From: HGM04593 sp045636125
GTDB taxonomy: Bacteria; Bacteroidota; Bacteroidia; Bacteroidales; Bacteroidaceae
Length of the DNA: 21,098 bases
NCBI GenBank assembly: GCA_045636125.1
Contig: JAZTWX010000045.1
Coordinates: 1-21,098 of the forward strand
Direction of reading: 5' to 3'
In this document: one piece after another, positions 8,301 to 16,076 of the stretch
Numbering within the stretch: position 1 is the first letter of the stretch
How the letters are laid out: every line of letters begins with the position of its first letter
Program-made: the position numbers and the translations under genes
The notes under the pieces: model-generated
Seen by the model: only the letters and a program-made list of their open reading frames with translations
The model's database searches: none
What the model was told of the DNA's origin: nothing

Positions 8301-8750
8301 TCAGTCAACAGCAATCTTCACAATAATCTTTTTCACAGGCACGGGAGTAACCGCGGGAGCGTGTCCGTCCTGGGGGAAGAAGATAGTGAACATAGAGCGT
8401 TTCACGTTAAAATAGCTCTCGGCCAGAGTTCCAACGGGGTAAAGGGTTACATCGTTGGCTTCGCTGTATTCACCCTCGGGAAGTTGCTCAAGGGGAGTGT
8501 AGCCCATAACCTCATCGGCCGAAATGGGCACCTGAATATCGATATACTTGCGGTGAACCTCCAAAGGCACCTCTTCCTTTGTACGGGGTTGGGCCTCCAT
8601 TACATTTGCAAAAATTTCATCACCCTGAATTTCGTTGCGGCCAAGAGGAAGATTTGCAAGGTCACTGGTGAGCAAGAATTCCATTGCTTTTGCAAAACGG
8701 GGGTGCAAGCCCTCGTAGTTTTTCAAGTTTTTAAGTGAATCGAGAATCAT
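8301..8750 (-). CDS. YhcH/YjgK/YiaL-family cupin protein
   Basis: This 149-aa protein is the normal full length for the family (DUF386; EbgC/TabA/NanQ-like). These are small beta-barrel, metal-binding proteins. Characterised relatives act as sugar anomerases or modulate beta-galactosidase or biofilm. The metal site is visible as LEVHRKYID (63-71, E64, H66) and FFPQDGHAP (124-132, H130). It sits nine bases after the MORN gene and upstream of glgB. A role in handling a sugar intermediate is plausible, but the substrate cannot be read from the sequence. Confidence 0.9.
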   Translation of the reverse strand: MILDSLKNLKNYEGLHPRFAKAMEFLLTSDLANLPLGRNEIQGDEIFANVMEAQPRTKEEVPLEVHRKYIDIQVPISADEVMGYTPLEQLPEGEYSEANDVTLYPVGTLAESYFNVKRSMFTIFFPQDGHAPAVTPVPVKKIIVKIAVD

Positions 8751-8759
8751 AGTCGTATT

Positions 8760-9971
8760 TTATTTGTTGCTTATTTTTCCAAGACTGTAGACACACTCCC
8801 TGACAATGTTGCCCGAAGCGTCCTTTATTATGAATTTTCCGTGGCGTTGCCCCTCTTCAAAAGTACCCTCGTAACGTGTGCCGTCGGCATCAACCGCAAC
8901 ACCGTTGCCGTGCTCCTCTCCATTAAGGAAGCCACCACGATATTTCATTCCGTTAGCAAGACGCAAAATGCCCTCGCCGTTCATTATATCCTCGCTCCAA
9001 CGGCCCTCGTACACATCGCCGTTGCCCCAAGTGTATTTTCCTTTTCCGCAGCGTTCGCCGGCAACCCACTCACCCTCGTACACCGCGCCATTCTCGTAGG
9101 TCATCTTTCCATAGCCCTGGCGCTCGCCCGCCTGGAAATCACCCTCGTACACCGCGCCCGTTGCAGCCACGTAAACACCTTTACCTTGCTGGCGGTCGTT
9201 CAAATAATCACCGGTGTATTTCGAATTATCGGCATACGTGTATTCTCCCTTGCCCTGACGCGCACCGTCGTGCCACATACCACGGTATTCATCGCCATTG
9301 GAGTAATAACAGGTACCCTCGCCTTGACGCGTTCCGTTTTTCCAGCCACCTACATATTTTGTATTGTCGCTCCATATAAAAGTGCCCATTCCATTATAGC
9401 GGTCGTCCTTCCACTCGCCCGAATATGAGGCACCATTGGTGTAGAAATAACTACCGGTACCGTTGCGTTTGTCGGCACTCCACGAACCCACATAAACATC
9501 GCCGTTGGGATACTCCATTTTGCCATAGCCGTGGCAATAATCGCTCTCCCAGAAACCATCGTACTTGCGGCCGTCGTTAAAGAAGTAGACACCTTTTCCG
9601 TGCTGGCGGTCATCCACAAAAGCACCCTCGTAGCGTTCGCCGTCGGCATAAGTATAAATACCGCGTCCCTGGCGCACGCCACGCACGAATTCGCCCTCAT
9701 AAGTATCGCCGTTGGCATACTCGGCCTTTCCATAGCCGTTAGGCTTTTTGCCTTTTGCCTGGCCCTCATACTTTACACCACCCTTCAGGGTGAGAACCTT
9801 TACATCAGTAGCATTTTTTATTTTTGCCGAAATCTCTTCGCGCAAAGATGTTTTTTCTCCGTCGGAATGTGCAACAGAAACAATGTCGGCAACCGTAGTC
9901 ACCCCCATCTGGGCATAAGAGAGAGCCCAAGCACAAAGGAGAGAAAGAGTAAATATTATTCTTATTTTCAT
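8760..9971 (-). CDS. Exported MORN-repeat protein, 14 repeats
   Basis: This 403-aa protein has a clear signal peptide (MKIRIIFTLSLLCAWALSYA, cleavage probably after residue 20). A short linker is followed by fourteen consecutive 23-residue MORN units from residue 67 to 388, each of the form YxGxWxxxxxxGxGxxxxxxGx, and a 15-residue tail. MORN repeats form long twisted beta sheets that bind lipids or proteins, so an envelope scaffold is the likely role. The regular unit length leaves no room for a catalytic domain. It is the first gene of the MORN-yhcH-glgB-membrane protein group. A good promoter lies about 110 nt upstream. An exported scaffold leading a glycogen-branching operon is unexpected. 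Confidence 0.93.
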   Translation of the reverse strand: MKIRIIFTLSLLCAWALSYAQMGVTTVADIVSVAHSDGEKTSLREEISAKIKNATDVKVLTLKGGVKYEGQAKGKKPNGYGKAEYANGDTYEGEFVRGVRQGRGIYTYADGERYEGAFVDDRQHGKGVYFFNDGRKYDGFWESDYCHGYGKMEYPNGDVYVGSWSADKRNGTGSYFYTNGASYSGEWKDDRYNGMGTFIWSDNTKYVGGWKNGTRQGEGTCYYSNGDEYRGMWHDGARQGKGEYTYADNSKYTGDYLNDRQQGKGVYVAATGAVYEGDFQAGERQGYGKMTYENGAVYEGEWVAGERCGKGKYTWGNGDVYEGRWSEDIMNGEGILRLANGMKYRGGFLNGEEHGNGVAVDADGTRYEGTFEEGQRHGKFIIKDASGNIVRECVYSLGKISNK

Positions 9972-10083
9972 TTGTTGTCTTTCTTAAAATCAATGCGCCC
10001 ACGCAGGCTTAAAGCACGCATTTTCACGCATTACGTACGGCAAGAAAGCTGCGCCCAAAAGCGCATAATATTCTCGCTGTTAA

Positions 10084-10115
10084 CAAAGATAGAAAGAATG
10101 AAATAAAATCGCAAC
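10084..10115 (-). promoter_or_regulatory. Probable promoter of the MORN-yhcH-glgB operon
   Basis: On the minus strand GTTG (10112-10115) is followed after 20 nt by TATCTTTG (10084-10091), a match to the Bacteroidetes TAnnTTTG -7 box. It leaves a roughly 105-nt leader before the MORN start at 9971. A short GC hairpin (TGCGC/GCGCA, about 10044-10059) lies in that leader. Confidence 0.6.
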
Positions 10116-10317
10116 AAACAAAGAAAATATTTTTAGCAATATTATCACATCCGGCCCCGGGAGCAGAGTTGTCCCGCCCTTAATCAAGCGGTAAAAAACA
10201 AGCGCGCGGCTCACTTGCCGCACGCCACTCTCCACAAAATCAACCTCCTGGTTTTCTACAGAAAGAAGAACTTACCAACTTAAAACAAAGCAAGGAGCAA
10301 ACACAAGAGAGAGAGAG
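10116..10317. other. Intergenic stretch, no gene found
   Basis: This stretch separates the MORN promoter from the LRR-gene terminator. I see no convincing reading frame. Two small GC-rich hairpins are visible (CGGGA/TCCCG near 10157-10175 and GCGGC/GCCGC near 10206-10221), followed by an AG-rich tract (GAGAGAGAG) that leads into the terminator. Confidence 0.5.
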
Positions 10318-10366
10318 TTGAAGTGAACCCCAAAGTTTTTTGTCCAAACTTTGGGGTTCACTTCAA
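10318..10366 (-). terminator. Perfect 21-bp hairpin, terminator of the LRR gene
   Basis: Two perfectly complementary 21-nt arms (10318-10338 and 10346-10366) enclose a 7-nt loop, 18 bases after the LRR stop codon. There is no real T-run on the minus strand: the sequence after the stem is CTCTCTCTC. It may therefore be a stabilising 3' hairpin or the end of a mobile palindromic repeat rather than a classical terminator. The arms include AACCCCAAAG. Confidence 0.7.
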
Positions 10367-10384
10367 TCTGTGGAACAGTCTCTT

Positions 10385-12229
10385 TTATATCTCTACAAAA
10401 TTTCCGTAAAGCTTTTTAGGGAGGCAAGAGTAGCATCCTTCGCTAATTATTGCCTTTACATTCTTGTAGTAGTCGCTTGCGCCGGCAGGCACCTTTATAA
10501 CCTTTGGCGAAGTTTCATCGCCCCAGAAGGCACAATCTCCAAGTTTACTTATCTTTGCCGGGAGTGTAATTTCCTCCAATGGGCACTTGTTGAAGGCATT
10601 GCTTCCAAGTGATGAAATCCCATTGGGTATGACAACATTGGTGAGTGCGGTATAGCAAAAAGCCCCTTTACCAATCTCCTTTAGCCCCTCGGGCAAGACA
10701 ATGTTTGCGAGTGCTTTATTCATATAGAAAGCGCAGCTTTTAATCGTCTTTACCCCCTTGCCTATGGTAAGGTCTCTAAGTTCATGACAGTGTGAGAAAG
10801 CGTATTTTCCAATCGTTTCTACACTGTCAGGGATATTGACCCTGGTAAGATGAGTGCAACTCTCGAAAGTGTACTCAGCAATACTCGTTATACTATCAGG
10901 TATATCTATTTCGGTAAGGCCGCATTCAGCGAAAGCCCGTTCCTCGATATTAGTTACACTGTGTGGGATGACAATGCTTTTGAGTTGTCTGGCATCCCAG
11001 AATGCACCACTTCCAATCACAGTCACGCTGTCGGGAATAATCGTTGTGCAGCATCCATACAACAATTTGTTGGTTGCAGTCTCAATAATGGCATTGCATC
11101 CTTCGCGTGAGTCATAGCGAGGATGCCCCTCGGCAACGGCAAGACTCTTGAGCGCATAACATTCAAGGAACATTCCCATTGATATATCTGTCACACTCTT
11201 GGGCAACACAAAACTCTCTAAGTTGTGGCATTCATAAAAGGCTCTATATCCAATAGTCTTGACACCTTCGGCGATAGCAATGCTTTTCAGCGAATCGCAA
11301 TGAAAGAACGCATCTTTACCAATCTCGGTCACTCCCTCCTCTATAGTAACGCTTGTTAGGCTACAGCAGAATTCAAAGGCTTTCTCGCCAATGGTCTTCA
11401 CATTACCTGGAATTGTTATTTCTGTAATGTTGCTCTGCTTGAATGCACTTCGTTCAATGGTTGTAACACTGTCGGGAATCTCTATTTTTGTAAGCTTGCT
11501 ATCACTGAAGGCATAATCTCCAATAGTTGTCACGCTGTTGGGGATAACCGTTGTACTGCATGTGTATAACAGTTTGTTGGTTGCGGTCTCAATGATGGCA
11601 TTGCATCCTTCGCGTGAATCATAGACCGGATTACCTTCGGCAATGATTATGCTCTCATAACCGCTAGTTTGATAATTACCTAATCCTATTTTAGTTACAC
11701 TCGTTGGAATGGTGATGCTCTTGAGTGCCGGGCAAGATCCGATGCCATACAAGTCTGTGGCACCTTCCTCTATGACTATGCTTTCAAGGCTGGTGCAACC
11801 AGAGAAAATACCGTAGCCGGTAGTCTTTAGACTCAAAGTTTTAGGGAAGGTGAGGCCGGTTATCTTGCTGCAACCTTTGAAAGCGTAATTGCCAATACGT
11901 GTCAAGCCTTCAGGGAGAACAAAATCTGTAAGGTTATTGCATCCCTCAAAAGCGTTTTCACCAATCTTCTTAAGGCCTTTTTCCATTGTGAGGCTTGTAA
12001 GCCCGGTACAGCCCGCAAACGCACCCTTGGCAATTGTGCTCACACTCTTGGGGATTGCCACACTCACAAGCCCGGTGCAACCCGCAAAAGCCTCCTCGCC
12101 AATTTTCTTTACACCTTTGGGGAAGGTGATGCTGGTAAGTTCGGTACACCCCTTGAAAGCCTCGTTCTCAATTTCTTTCACTCCGGCAGGGATAATTCCC
12201 ACGCCGTCCTTGACTTCATATTTTGCCAT
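10385..12229 (-). CDS. BspA-type leucine-rich-repeat protein
   Basis: This 614-aa protein is built of about twenty 23-residue LRR_5 (Treponema/BspA-type) units such as IPDSVTTIGDYAFSDC. They start almost at the N-terminus (residue 12) and run to about residue 590. Two longer inserted units share YDSREGCNAIIETATNK, a form common in this family. The repeats form a curved solenoid used for protein binding. Unlike surface BspA proteins it has no signal peptide or lipobox (it starts MAKYEVKDGVG), so it is probably cytoplasmic unless the start is elsewhere. Cell-surface adhesion should not be assumed. A Sel1-repeat gene lies upstream on the same strand and a long hairpin follows the stop. No domain other than repeats is visible. 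Confidence 0.9.
   Translation of the reverse strand: MAKYEVKDGVGIIPAGVKEIENEAFKGCTELTSITFPKGVKKIGEEAFAGCTGLVSVAIPKSVSTIAKGAFAGCTGLTSLTMEKGLKKIGENAFEGCNNLTDFVLPEGLTRIGNYAFKGCSKITGLTFPKTLSLKTTGYGIFSGCTSLESIVIEEGATDLYGIGSCPALKSITIPTSVTKIGLGNYQTSGYESIIIAEGNPVYDSREGCNAIIETATNKLLYTCSTTVIPNSVTTIGDYAFSDSKLTKIEIPDSVTTIERSAFKQSNITEITIPGNVKTIGEKAFEFCCSLTSVTIEEGVTEIGKDAFFHCDSLKSIAIAEGVKTIGYRAFYECHNLESFVLPKSVTDISMGMFLECYALKSLAVAEGHPRYDSREGCNAIIETATNKLLYGCCTTIIPDSVTVIGSGAFWDARQLKSIVIPHSVTNIEERAFAECGLTEIDIPDSITSIAEYTFESCTHLTRVNIPDSVETIGKYAFSHCHELRDLTIGKGVKTIKSCAFYMNKALANIVLPEGLKEIGKGAFCYTALTNVVIPNGISSLGSNAFNKCPLEEITLPAKISKLGDCAFWGDETSPKVIKVPAGASDYYKNVKAIISEGCYSCLPKKLYGNFVEI
11066..11117. repeat. Intragenic direct repeat, copy 1 (partner 11573-11624)
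   Basis: The 52 bases differ from 11573-11624 at three positions, far closer than other LRR units of the same gene. They encode the YDSREGCNAIIETATNK insert. Recombination between the copies would remove or add 507 bp (169 codons) in frame. Confidence 0.85.
11573..11624. repeat. Intragenic direct repeat, copy 2 (partner 11066-11117)
   Basis: This is the second copy of the near-identical 52-bp segment inside the LRR gene. The 507-bp spacing is a multiple of three, so exchange between copies keeps the frame. Confidence 0.85.
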
Positions 12230-12382
12230 AGTATGTCAGGTTTTATCTATTTGTAATAAGTTTATTTTTGTGTAGCGTAAAAGTAATATAAAGAAAACAA
12301 TCCCCCCATTTTGTTAAATTATGTTAATACAAAATATTTCCTTTCTACAGCTGGAAAGTGTAGGTTCTTTATTCCAACTTTT

Positions 12383-12739
12383 TCAGTTCTTCAATAGCAT
12401 CGGTATAGCCTTGTTTGCAGCCTTGCTGTACCACTTTACGGCCTCTTCATTGCCATCGGCAAGGTAATAGAGCCAGCCTAGTTCGAACTGGGCTTCGCAG
12501 TGTCCCAGTTCAGCTGCTTTCAAAAACCATTCTTCGGCTTTTTCTTCATCCTCCTCAACACCTCTACCGGCATAGTAATATCCCTTTATTGGGACAAGCA
12601 AGCGTAGCCACCCCTTTGGAGTAATCCTTATTTTACCTATGTACGAATCTATGATTCCAATGTTGTAGGATGTCAAGCCGCGCTGTTTCATATATTTCTT
12701 GATTGACTCAAGAAACTCCTTTTCTTTTGCATTTATCAT
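12383..12739 (-). CDS. Sel1-repeat protein with a frameshifted tail
   Basis: This 118-aa protein carries Sel1-like (SLR) repeats: YYYAGRGVEEDEEKAEEWFLKAAELGH followed by AQFELGWLYYLADGNEEAVKWYSKAA. These are TPR-like alpha-solenoid units used in protein-protein contact. There is no signal peptide. The frame ends NKAIPMLLKN, which is not a Sel1 ending. One base shifted, the DNA reads KQGYTDAIEELKKLE and stops at 12369, which is the typical end. A one-base loss in the A-run near 12409-12411 (within GCAAACAAGG) has probably altered the last 11 residues. The gene starts 11 bases after the 217-aa gene and is probably co-transcribed with it. Confidence 0.75.
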   Translation of the reverse strand: MINAKEKEFLESIKKYMKQRGLTSYNIGIIDSYIGKIRITPKGWLRLLVPIKGYYYAGRGVEEDEEKAEEWFLKAAELGHCEAQFELGWLYYLADGNEEAVKWYSKAANKAIPMLLKN

Positions 12740-12750
12740 AAAATTGCACT

Positions 12751-13404
12751 TTAATAAATACGCAACAATGTTTCGTCATCCACAACCTTGCCGATGGTTG
12801 TACTGTCAGGGAGTGGGGCGTTGATGCAGTCGGTAAGCAACTGTTCATACGACAATCCATTCCTTACCATTGTACCTGTAATGTCGCGGAAGCTCCAATT
12901 GCCACGGAGTTCGCCATTGGCTTTGAGTACGGGAATCACATTGAAATCGAGCCTCTCGCGCAGATGCTCTTTGAATATGTCAAGCCTGAGCAATCCGGCT
13001 ACACTATGGTTGAGCAGTGTATCGAACGGAACATACCCCAATGCCTCCAATGTCTTTTCCAAGTTCTCTACAGCTTTCTCCTCGTCTTCTGCGCCATTTG
13101 CGTCAAGCGCCTTTGCCAACGCTGTGCATTGCGCATTGAGAATAGTGTATGCCTTGTCGGCAAATGCAAACAGCGAATAGTGGTAGATATAAGTCATAAG
13201 GTTTGCCTGTGCTTCGGCACCCGCAAGTTGCTCAATGTTGCAAGGCAAGAGTTTTTGCGATGATGGCAACAAATCAATAAGGGCATTCTGCAACTCGGTC
13301 AACAGAGTGCATCCGCTCTCGGCAGCCTCCAAAAGTTCAGGGTAATCATACTCCAGAAATTCTCTCATTGTGTGTGGCTGGTACAGTTTTCCGCATCTCA
13401 TCAT
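12751..13404 (-). CDS. Hypothetical protein, 217 aa, unknown family
   Basis: No family is recognised. The protein is soluble, acidic and mainly helical by appearance, with no signal peptide or membrane helix. A central EDEEKAVENLEKTLEALGY segment is likely coiled or helical. The C-terminal part (DFNVIPVLKANGELRGNWSFRDITGTMVRNG) looks like a small alpha/beta unit. The frame opens with two consecutive Met codons. It leads a group with the Sel1 gene (11-base gap) and possibly the LRR gene. Both partners are protein-contact scaffolds, which suggests it works in a protein complex, but that is inference. Confidence 0.7.
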   Translation of the reverse strand: MMRCGKLYQPHTMREFLEYDYPELLEAAESGCTLLTELQNALIDLLPSSQKLLPCNIEQLAGAEAQANLMTYIYHYSLFAFADKAYTILNAQCTALAKALDANGAEDEEKAVENLEKTLEALGYVPFDTLLNHSVAGLLRLDIFKEHLRERLDFNVIPVLKANGELRGNWSFRDITGTMVRNGLSYEQLLTDCINAPLPDSTTIGKVVDDETLLRIY

Positions 13405-13467
13405 AGCAATAATTTTTATAGGCTTGTTTTATATATTCTTGTTTGTTGCTTGCCGAATGAAGCATAT

Positions 13468-13499
13468 ATAATATAGAAACAAAAGGAAAAAATTTCAAA
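13468..13499 (-). promoter_or_regulatory. Possible promoter of the 217-aa / Sel1 genes
   Basis: TTTG (13496-13499 on the minus strand) is followed after 20 nt by TATATTAT (13468-13475). The -33 box and spacing fit, but the -7 box lacks the final TTTG. It lies 64 bases upstream of the 217-aa gene. The rest of 13405-13604 shows no gene. Confidence 0.35.
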
Positions 13500-13604
13500 G
13501 TCAAGGGCATGTTTCAGCAGAAATAATTTCCAATGCATTGAAACATAACGATATGCAAAGTGTTAAATTTTATTAAAACCACATTGAAGGCTGATTGCAG
13601 ACAC

Positions 13605-13634
13605 AAAAAAACACCCTGCCGATGGGGCTGGGTG
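13605..13634 (-). terminator. Intrinsic terminator
   Basis: On the minus strand the arms CACCCAGCC and GGCAGGGTG form a 9-position stem with one mismatch and a 5-nt loop, followed immediately by seven T residues. It lies after the LRR remnant and is the first recognisable terminator downstream of the PBP1A-kdsB-M16 operon. Confidence 0.8.
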
Positions 13635-13688
13635 AGTCTGTTGATGTGGTATTGTCAATACCTCTTTTTCTTTGCTTTTGGACAACCG

Positions 13689-13916
13689 CTAAAGGCACCT
13701 CTCAACCACAGTGTTCTCTGGAATCATTACTCTCTTGAGGGAAGAGCAATTAAGGAAAGCCTCACATCGAATATGCGTAACCGATTCTGGTATAACGATG
13801 CTCTCGAGAGAAGTGCAAGCTGCGAATGCACTTTGTCTTATACGTGTGGCACGGTTGGTAATTATGCCCACACCATCAATGATTTGGGGTAATGCAATGA
13901 CTTTATGTGCGATTAC
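13689..13916 (-). pseudogene. Remnant of a second BspA-type LRR gene
   Basis: The open stretch (76 codons between TAG at 13917-13919 and the stop at 13689) reads IIDGVGIITNRATRIRQSAF then CTSLESIVIPESVTHI then CEAFLNCSSLKRVMIPENTVV. These are three LRR_5 units preceded by the same DGVGII start block as the 614-aa LRR protein. It has no ATG start (a GTG at 13871 is possible) and is a tenth of the normal size. It looks like the 5' end of a deleted paralogue, joined directly to its or another gene's terminator at 13605. It might instead be a short expressed LRR protein. Confidence 0.6.
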
Positions 13917-14027
13917 CTACTCATCGCAAGGTTTTATAAGTTTTGTATTTTTTTGTTTTCATACTGCTTCAAGTACTTTGCAGAATCTTTCATATTTTTT
14001 TACAGGTTTTATAAAGTGAGTTCAAAA

Positions 14028-15314
14028 TCACTCTCCCACCACTATTTCGAACATATTTTCGCGCTTCAAATATTTTTCGGCCACACGACGCACACGTGCA
14101 GGGGTAATCTTTTTAACAGCCGCAATATAGCGGTTCACGCTCTCGAACTCCTCACCAGCCAGCCACGCGTTTATAAACACCTCGGCCTTTGCGGCAACGC
14201 CCTCATATTCGCGGCAAAGCTCGCCCATAATGTAATTGCGCACAAGCTCCACCTCGGCAGCCGACGGCTCTTCGTTTCGCAAGCGCTCAAACTCGCCATA
14301 AAGTTCGCGCAACAGCGGCTCCACATAACAAGCATCGGCCTGCGAGCTCACCATAAAGGCATTCTCCCTGCCATAAGCATCCATCTCCGACACTATATCG
14401 TAAGTAAAACCGTTCTTCTCGCGAATGTTGCTCATGAGCCTGCCACCGAAATATCCGCCCAGCAGCACATTCATAAAACGGAAGTCGTAAATATCGGCAG
14501 CGGCAGCGGGCAAAGACCAACCGCCCACCTTTATAGCACTCTGCACCACTCCCTCAACCGCAACCTTTTTCTTGCCTGTAAACATAGTAGGTGCGGCTAC
14601 ATTCATCTTCACAGCCTCGCCACTGCCCCACGCCTCGCAGCCGAACGACTGCGCAACTGCATTCACAACAGCCTCGCTTGCACAGCCCGACAGGAATAAC
14701 GTGCAGTTACACGACGAATAGACACGCCCGTAGTAACGCCAAAGGTCGTCACAGGTGATGTTATCATAATCCTCGGGCACTACAATCTGCCCCAGAGGGT
14801 GATTCTCACCCCACAGAGCCAGCTCAAAATGGCGCTGCGCTACAACATCAACCTTGCGGCTGTTAATAATGTAATGCGCCTTGTTGTTTCGTCGCACCGT
14901 GTCGAGGCTTGCCTCCGGGAAAGCAGGGTTCTTCACAAACCCCTCTACAAGCGGCAAAAGAGCGGGTATATATTTGGGCAGCGCATACAGCGTCAGGTGA
15001 TTACATTCCTGCGAGGAATAAGTATCAATCCACGCACCGCAGAAATCGAGTTTCTGCGATATTTCCAGGCCCGTGAGCCCGCCACCGCCCTCGCGCAACA
15101 TGCGCCCGGCAAAGAGAGCTTGCAACGGCTTGTCCTGCACCGCATAACCACCTTTGAAAAGTATGTCAAGGCGCACAACGCTCTCCTCGCCACCCTCAAT
15201 GAGGTAGAGAGAAACACCATTTGGCATCACCCTCTTTACGGGCAATGCCAAAAGCGATATTTTAACAGGGTTCACCACAGGTGGCTGCGGCACACCGTTC
15301 ATCAATCGTTCCAT
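14028..15314 (-). CDS. M16-family protein lacking the zinc site (inactive subunit type)
   Basis: This 428-aa protein has two M16 (insulinase/processing-peptidase) half-domains. The fold is recognisable from MPNGVSLYLIEGG (30-42), the YALPKYIPALLPLVEGFVKNPAFP block, and the C-terminal GGYFGGRLMSNIREKNGFTYD block, whose R and Y form the usual substrate pocket. The HxxEH zinc motif is absent: its aligned place, residues 67-71, reads LFAGR. The downstream glutamate ligand is missing too (VRRNNKAHYI). It should therefore not be a peptidase alone; such subunits normally pair with an active M16 partner, which is not in the window. There is no obvious signal peptide. The ATG at 15314 overlaps the kdsB end by 13 bases; an alternative ATG at 15304 forms a TGATG overlap with the kdsB stop, implying translational coupling. 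Confidence 0.85.
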   Translation of the reverse strand: MERLMNGVPQPPVVNPVKISLLALPVKRVMPNGVSLYLIEGGEESVVRLDILFKGGYAVQDKPLQALFAGRMLREGGGGLTGLEISQKLDFCGAWIDTYSSQECNHLTLYALPKYIPALLPLVEGFVKNPAFPEASLDTVRRNNKAHYIINSRKVDVVAQRHFELALWGENHPLGQIVVPEDYDNITCDDLWRYYGRVYSSCNCTLFLSGCASEAVVNAVAQSFGCEAWGSGEAVKMNVAAPTMFTGKKKVAVEGVVQSAIKVGGWSLPAAAADIYDFRFMNVLLGGYFGGRLMSNIREKNGFTYDIVSEMDAYGRENAFMVSSQADACYVEPLLRELYGEFERLRNEEPSAAEVELVRNYIMGELCREYEGVAAKAEVFINAWLAGEEFESVNRYIAAVKKITPARVRRVAEKYLKRENMFEIVVGE

Positions 15315-16069
15315 TGGAAACCAATAGAAGCTGCAAACTCTTTAGCGCGCTCCAAGTCCTCGGGAGTGTCAATACCAATAGTCTCAATGTCGGTCACACC
15401 CACCTTAATTTTGTAGCCGTTCTCCAGCCAACGGAGCTGCTCAAGCGACTCGGCCTTTTCCATTGGCGACTGGGGCAGTTTGGTAATAGTTTCCAATATA
15501 TTCGCACGGTAGGCGTATATTCCCAAGTGCTTGAAGAAGACGTGATTGTCGAGCCATGCCTCTTTTTCCACCCCACGCAGGTAAGGAACAACCGAGCGAC
15601 TGAAATAAAGCGCAAAACCCTGCTCGTTCAACACCACTTTGGGCGAGTTGGGCGACTCAAGACGCTCAATGCCGTCGCTCTTTTCAAAAGGCTTCACAAG
15701 TGTTGCAATATCTGTTTCGGGGTTATCGAAACAGGCAATGAGCGCATTCACCTGCTTGGGCTGTATAAAGGGTTCGTCACCCTGAATATTCACAATAACA
15801 TCGCAGTCGAGCCCCAGACGCTTGTAAGCATCCAAGCAACGCTCGGTACCATTATTGCAATTCTCCGATGTCATAACCACATTGCCGCCCCACGACTCCA
15901 CACACTCTTTAATGCGCTCGTCGTCAGTTGCAACATACAGGTCATCGAAACAATCCTTCACCTGTTCATACACGCGCTGGATAACGGTCTTCCCGCCCAG
16001 CATTGCCAAAGGTTTTCCGGGGAAACGCGTCGATGCGTAACGAGCCGGAATAATTCCCACAAATTTCAT
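15302..16069 (-). CDS. kdsB: 3-deoxy-manno-octulosonate cytidylyltransferase (CMP-Kdo synthetase)
   Basis: This 255-aa protein is normal family length. The cytosolic enzyme joins Kdo to CMP from CTP, giving the activated sugar for the lipid A-core of lipopolysaccharide. Visible motifs are the nucleotide-binding IIPARYASTRFPGKPL (6-21), ATDDERI (47-53), TSENCNNGTER (67-77), the metal-binding NIQGDEP (94-100), and the HLGIYAYR dimer-region block. It follows the PBP1A-like gene by seven bases and overlaps the M16 gene. The three genes form an envelope-biogenesis operon. Confidence 0.96.
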   Translation of the reverse strand: MKFVGIIPARYASTRFPGKPLAMLGGKTVIQRVYEQVKDCFDDLYVATDDERIKECVESWGGNVVMTSENCNNGTERCLDAYKRLGLDCDVIVNIQGDEPFIQPKQVNALIACFDNPETDIATLVKPFEKSDGIERLESPNSPKVVLNEQGFALYFSRSVVPYLRGVEKEAWLDNHVFFKHLGIYAYRANILETITKLPQSPMEKAESLEQLRWLENGYKIKVGVTDIETIGIDTPEDLERAKEFAASIGFQWND

Positions 16070-16076
16070 ATCTTAA

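Noticed and set aside
8841..9428. 195-codon plus-strand frame with hydrophobic periodic sequence, looking like a repeat membrane protein
   Set aside because: It is the complement of the MORN repeats; its periodicity comes from the 69-nt coding unit on the minus strand.
8760..9971. Regular DNA periodicity that could suggest a CRISPR-like or tandem array
   Set aside because: The period is 69 nt because it encodes 23-residue MORN units; the units vary in sequence and there are no identical repeats with spacers.
13905..14699. 264-codon plus-strand frame opposite the M16 gene
   Set aside because: It is antisense to the M16 coding sequence over most of its length, with no recognisable features.
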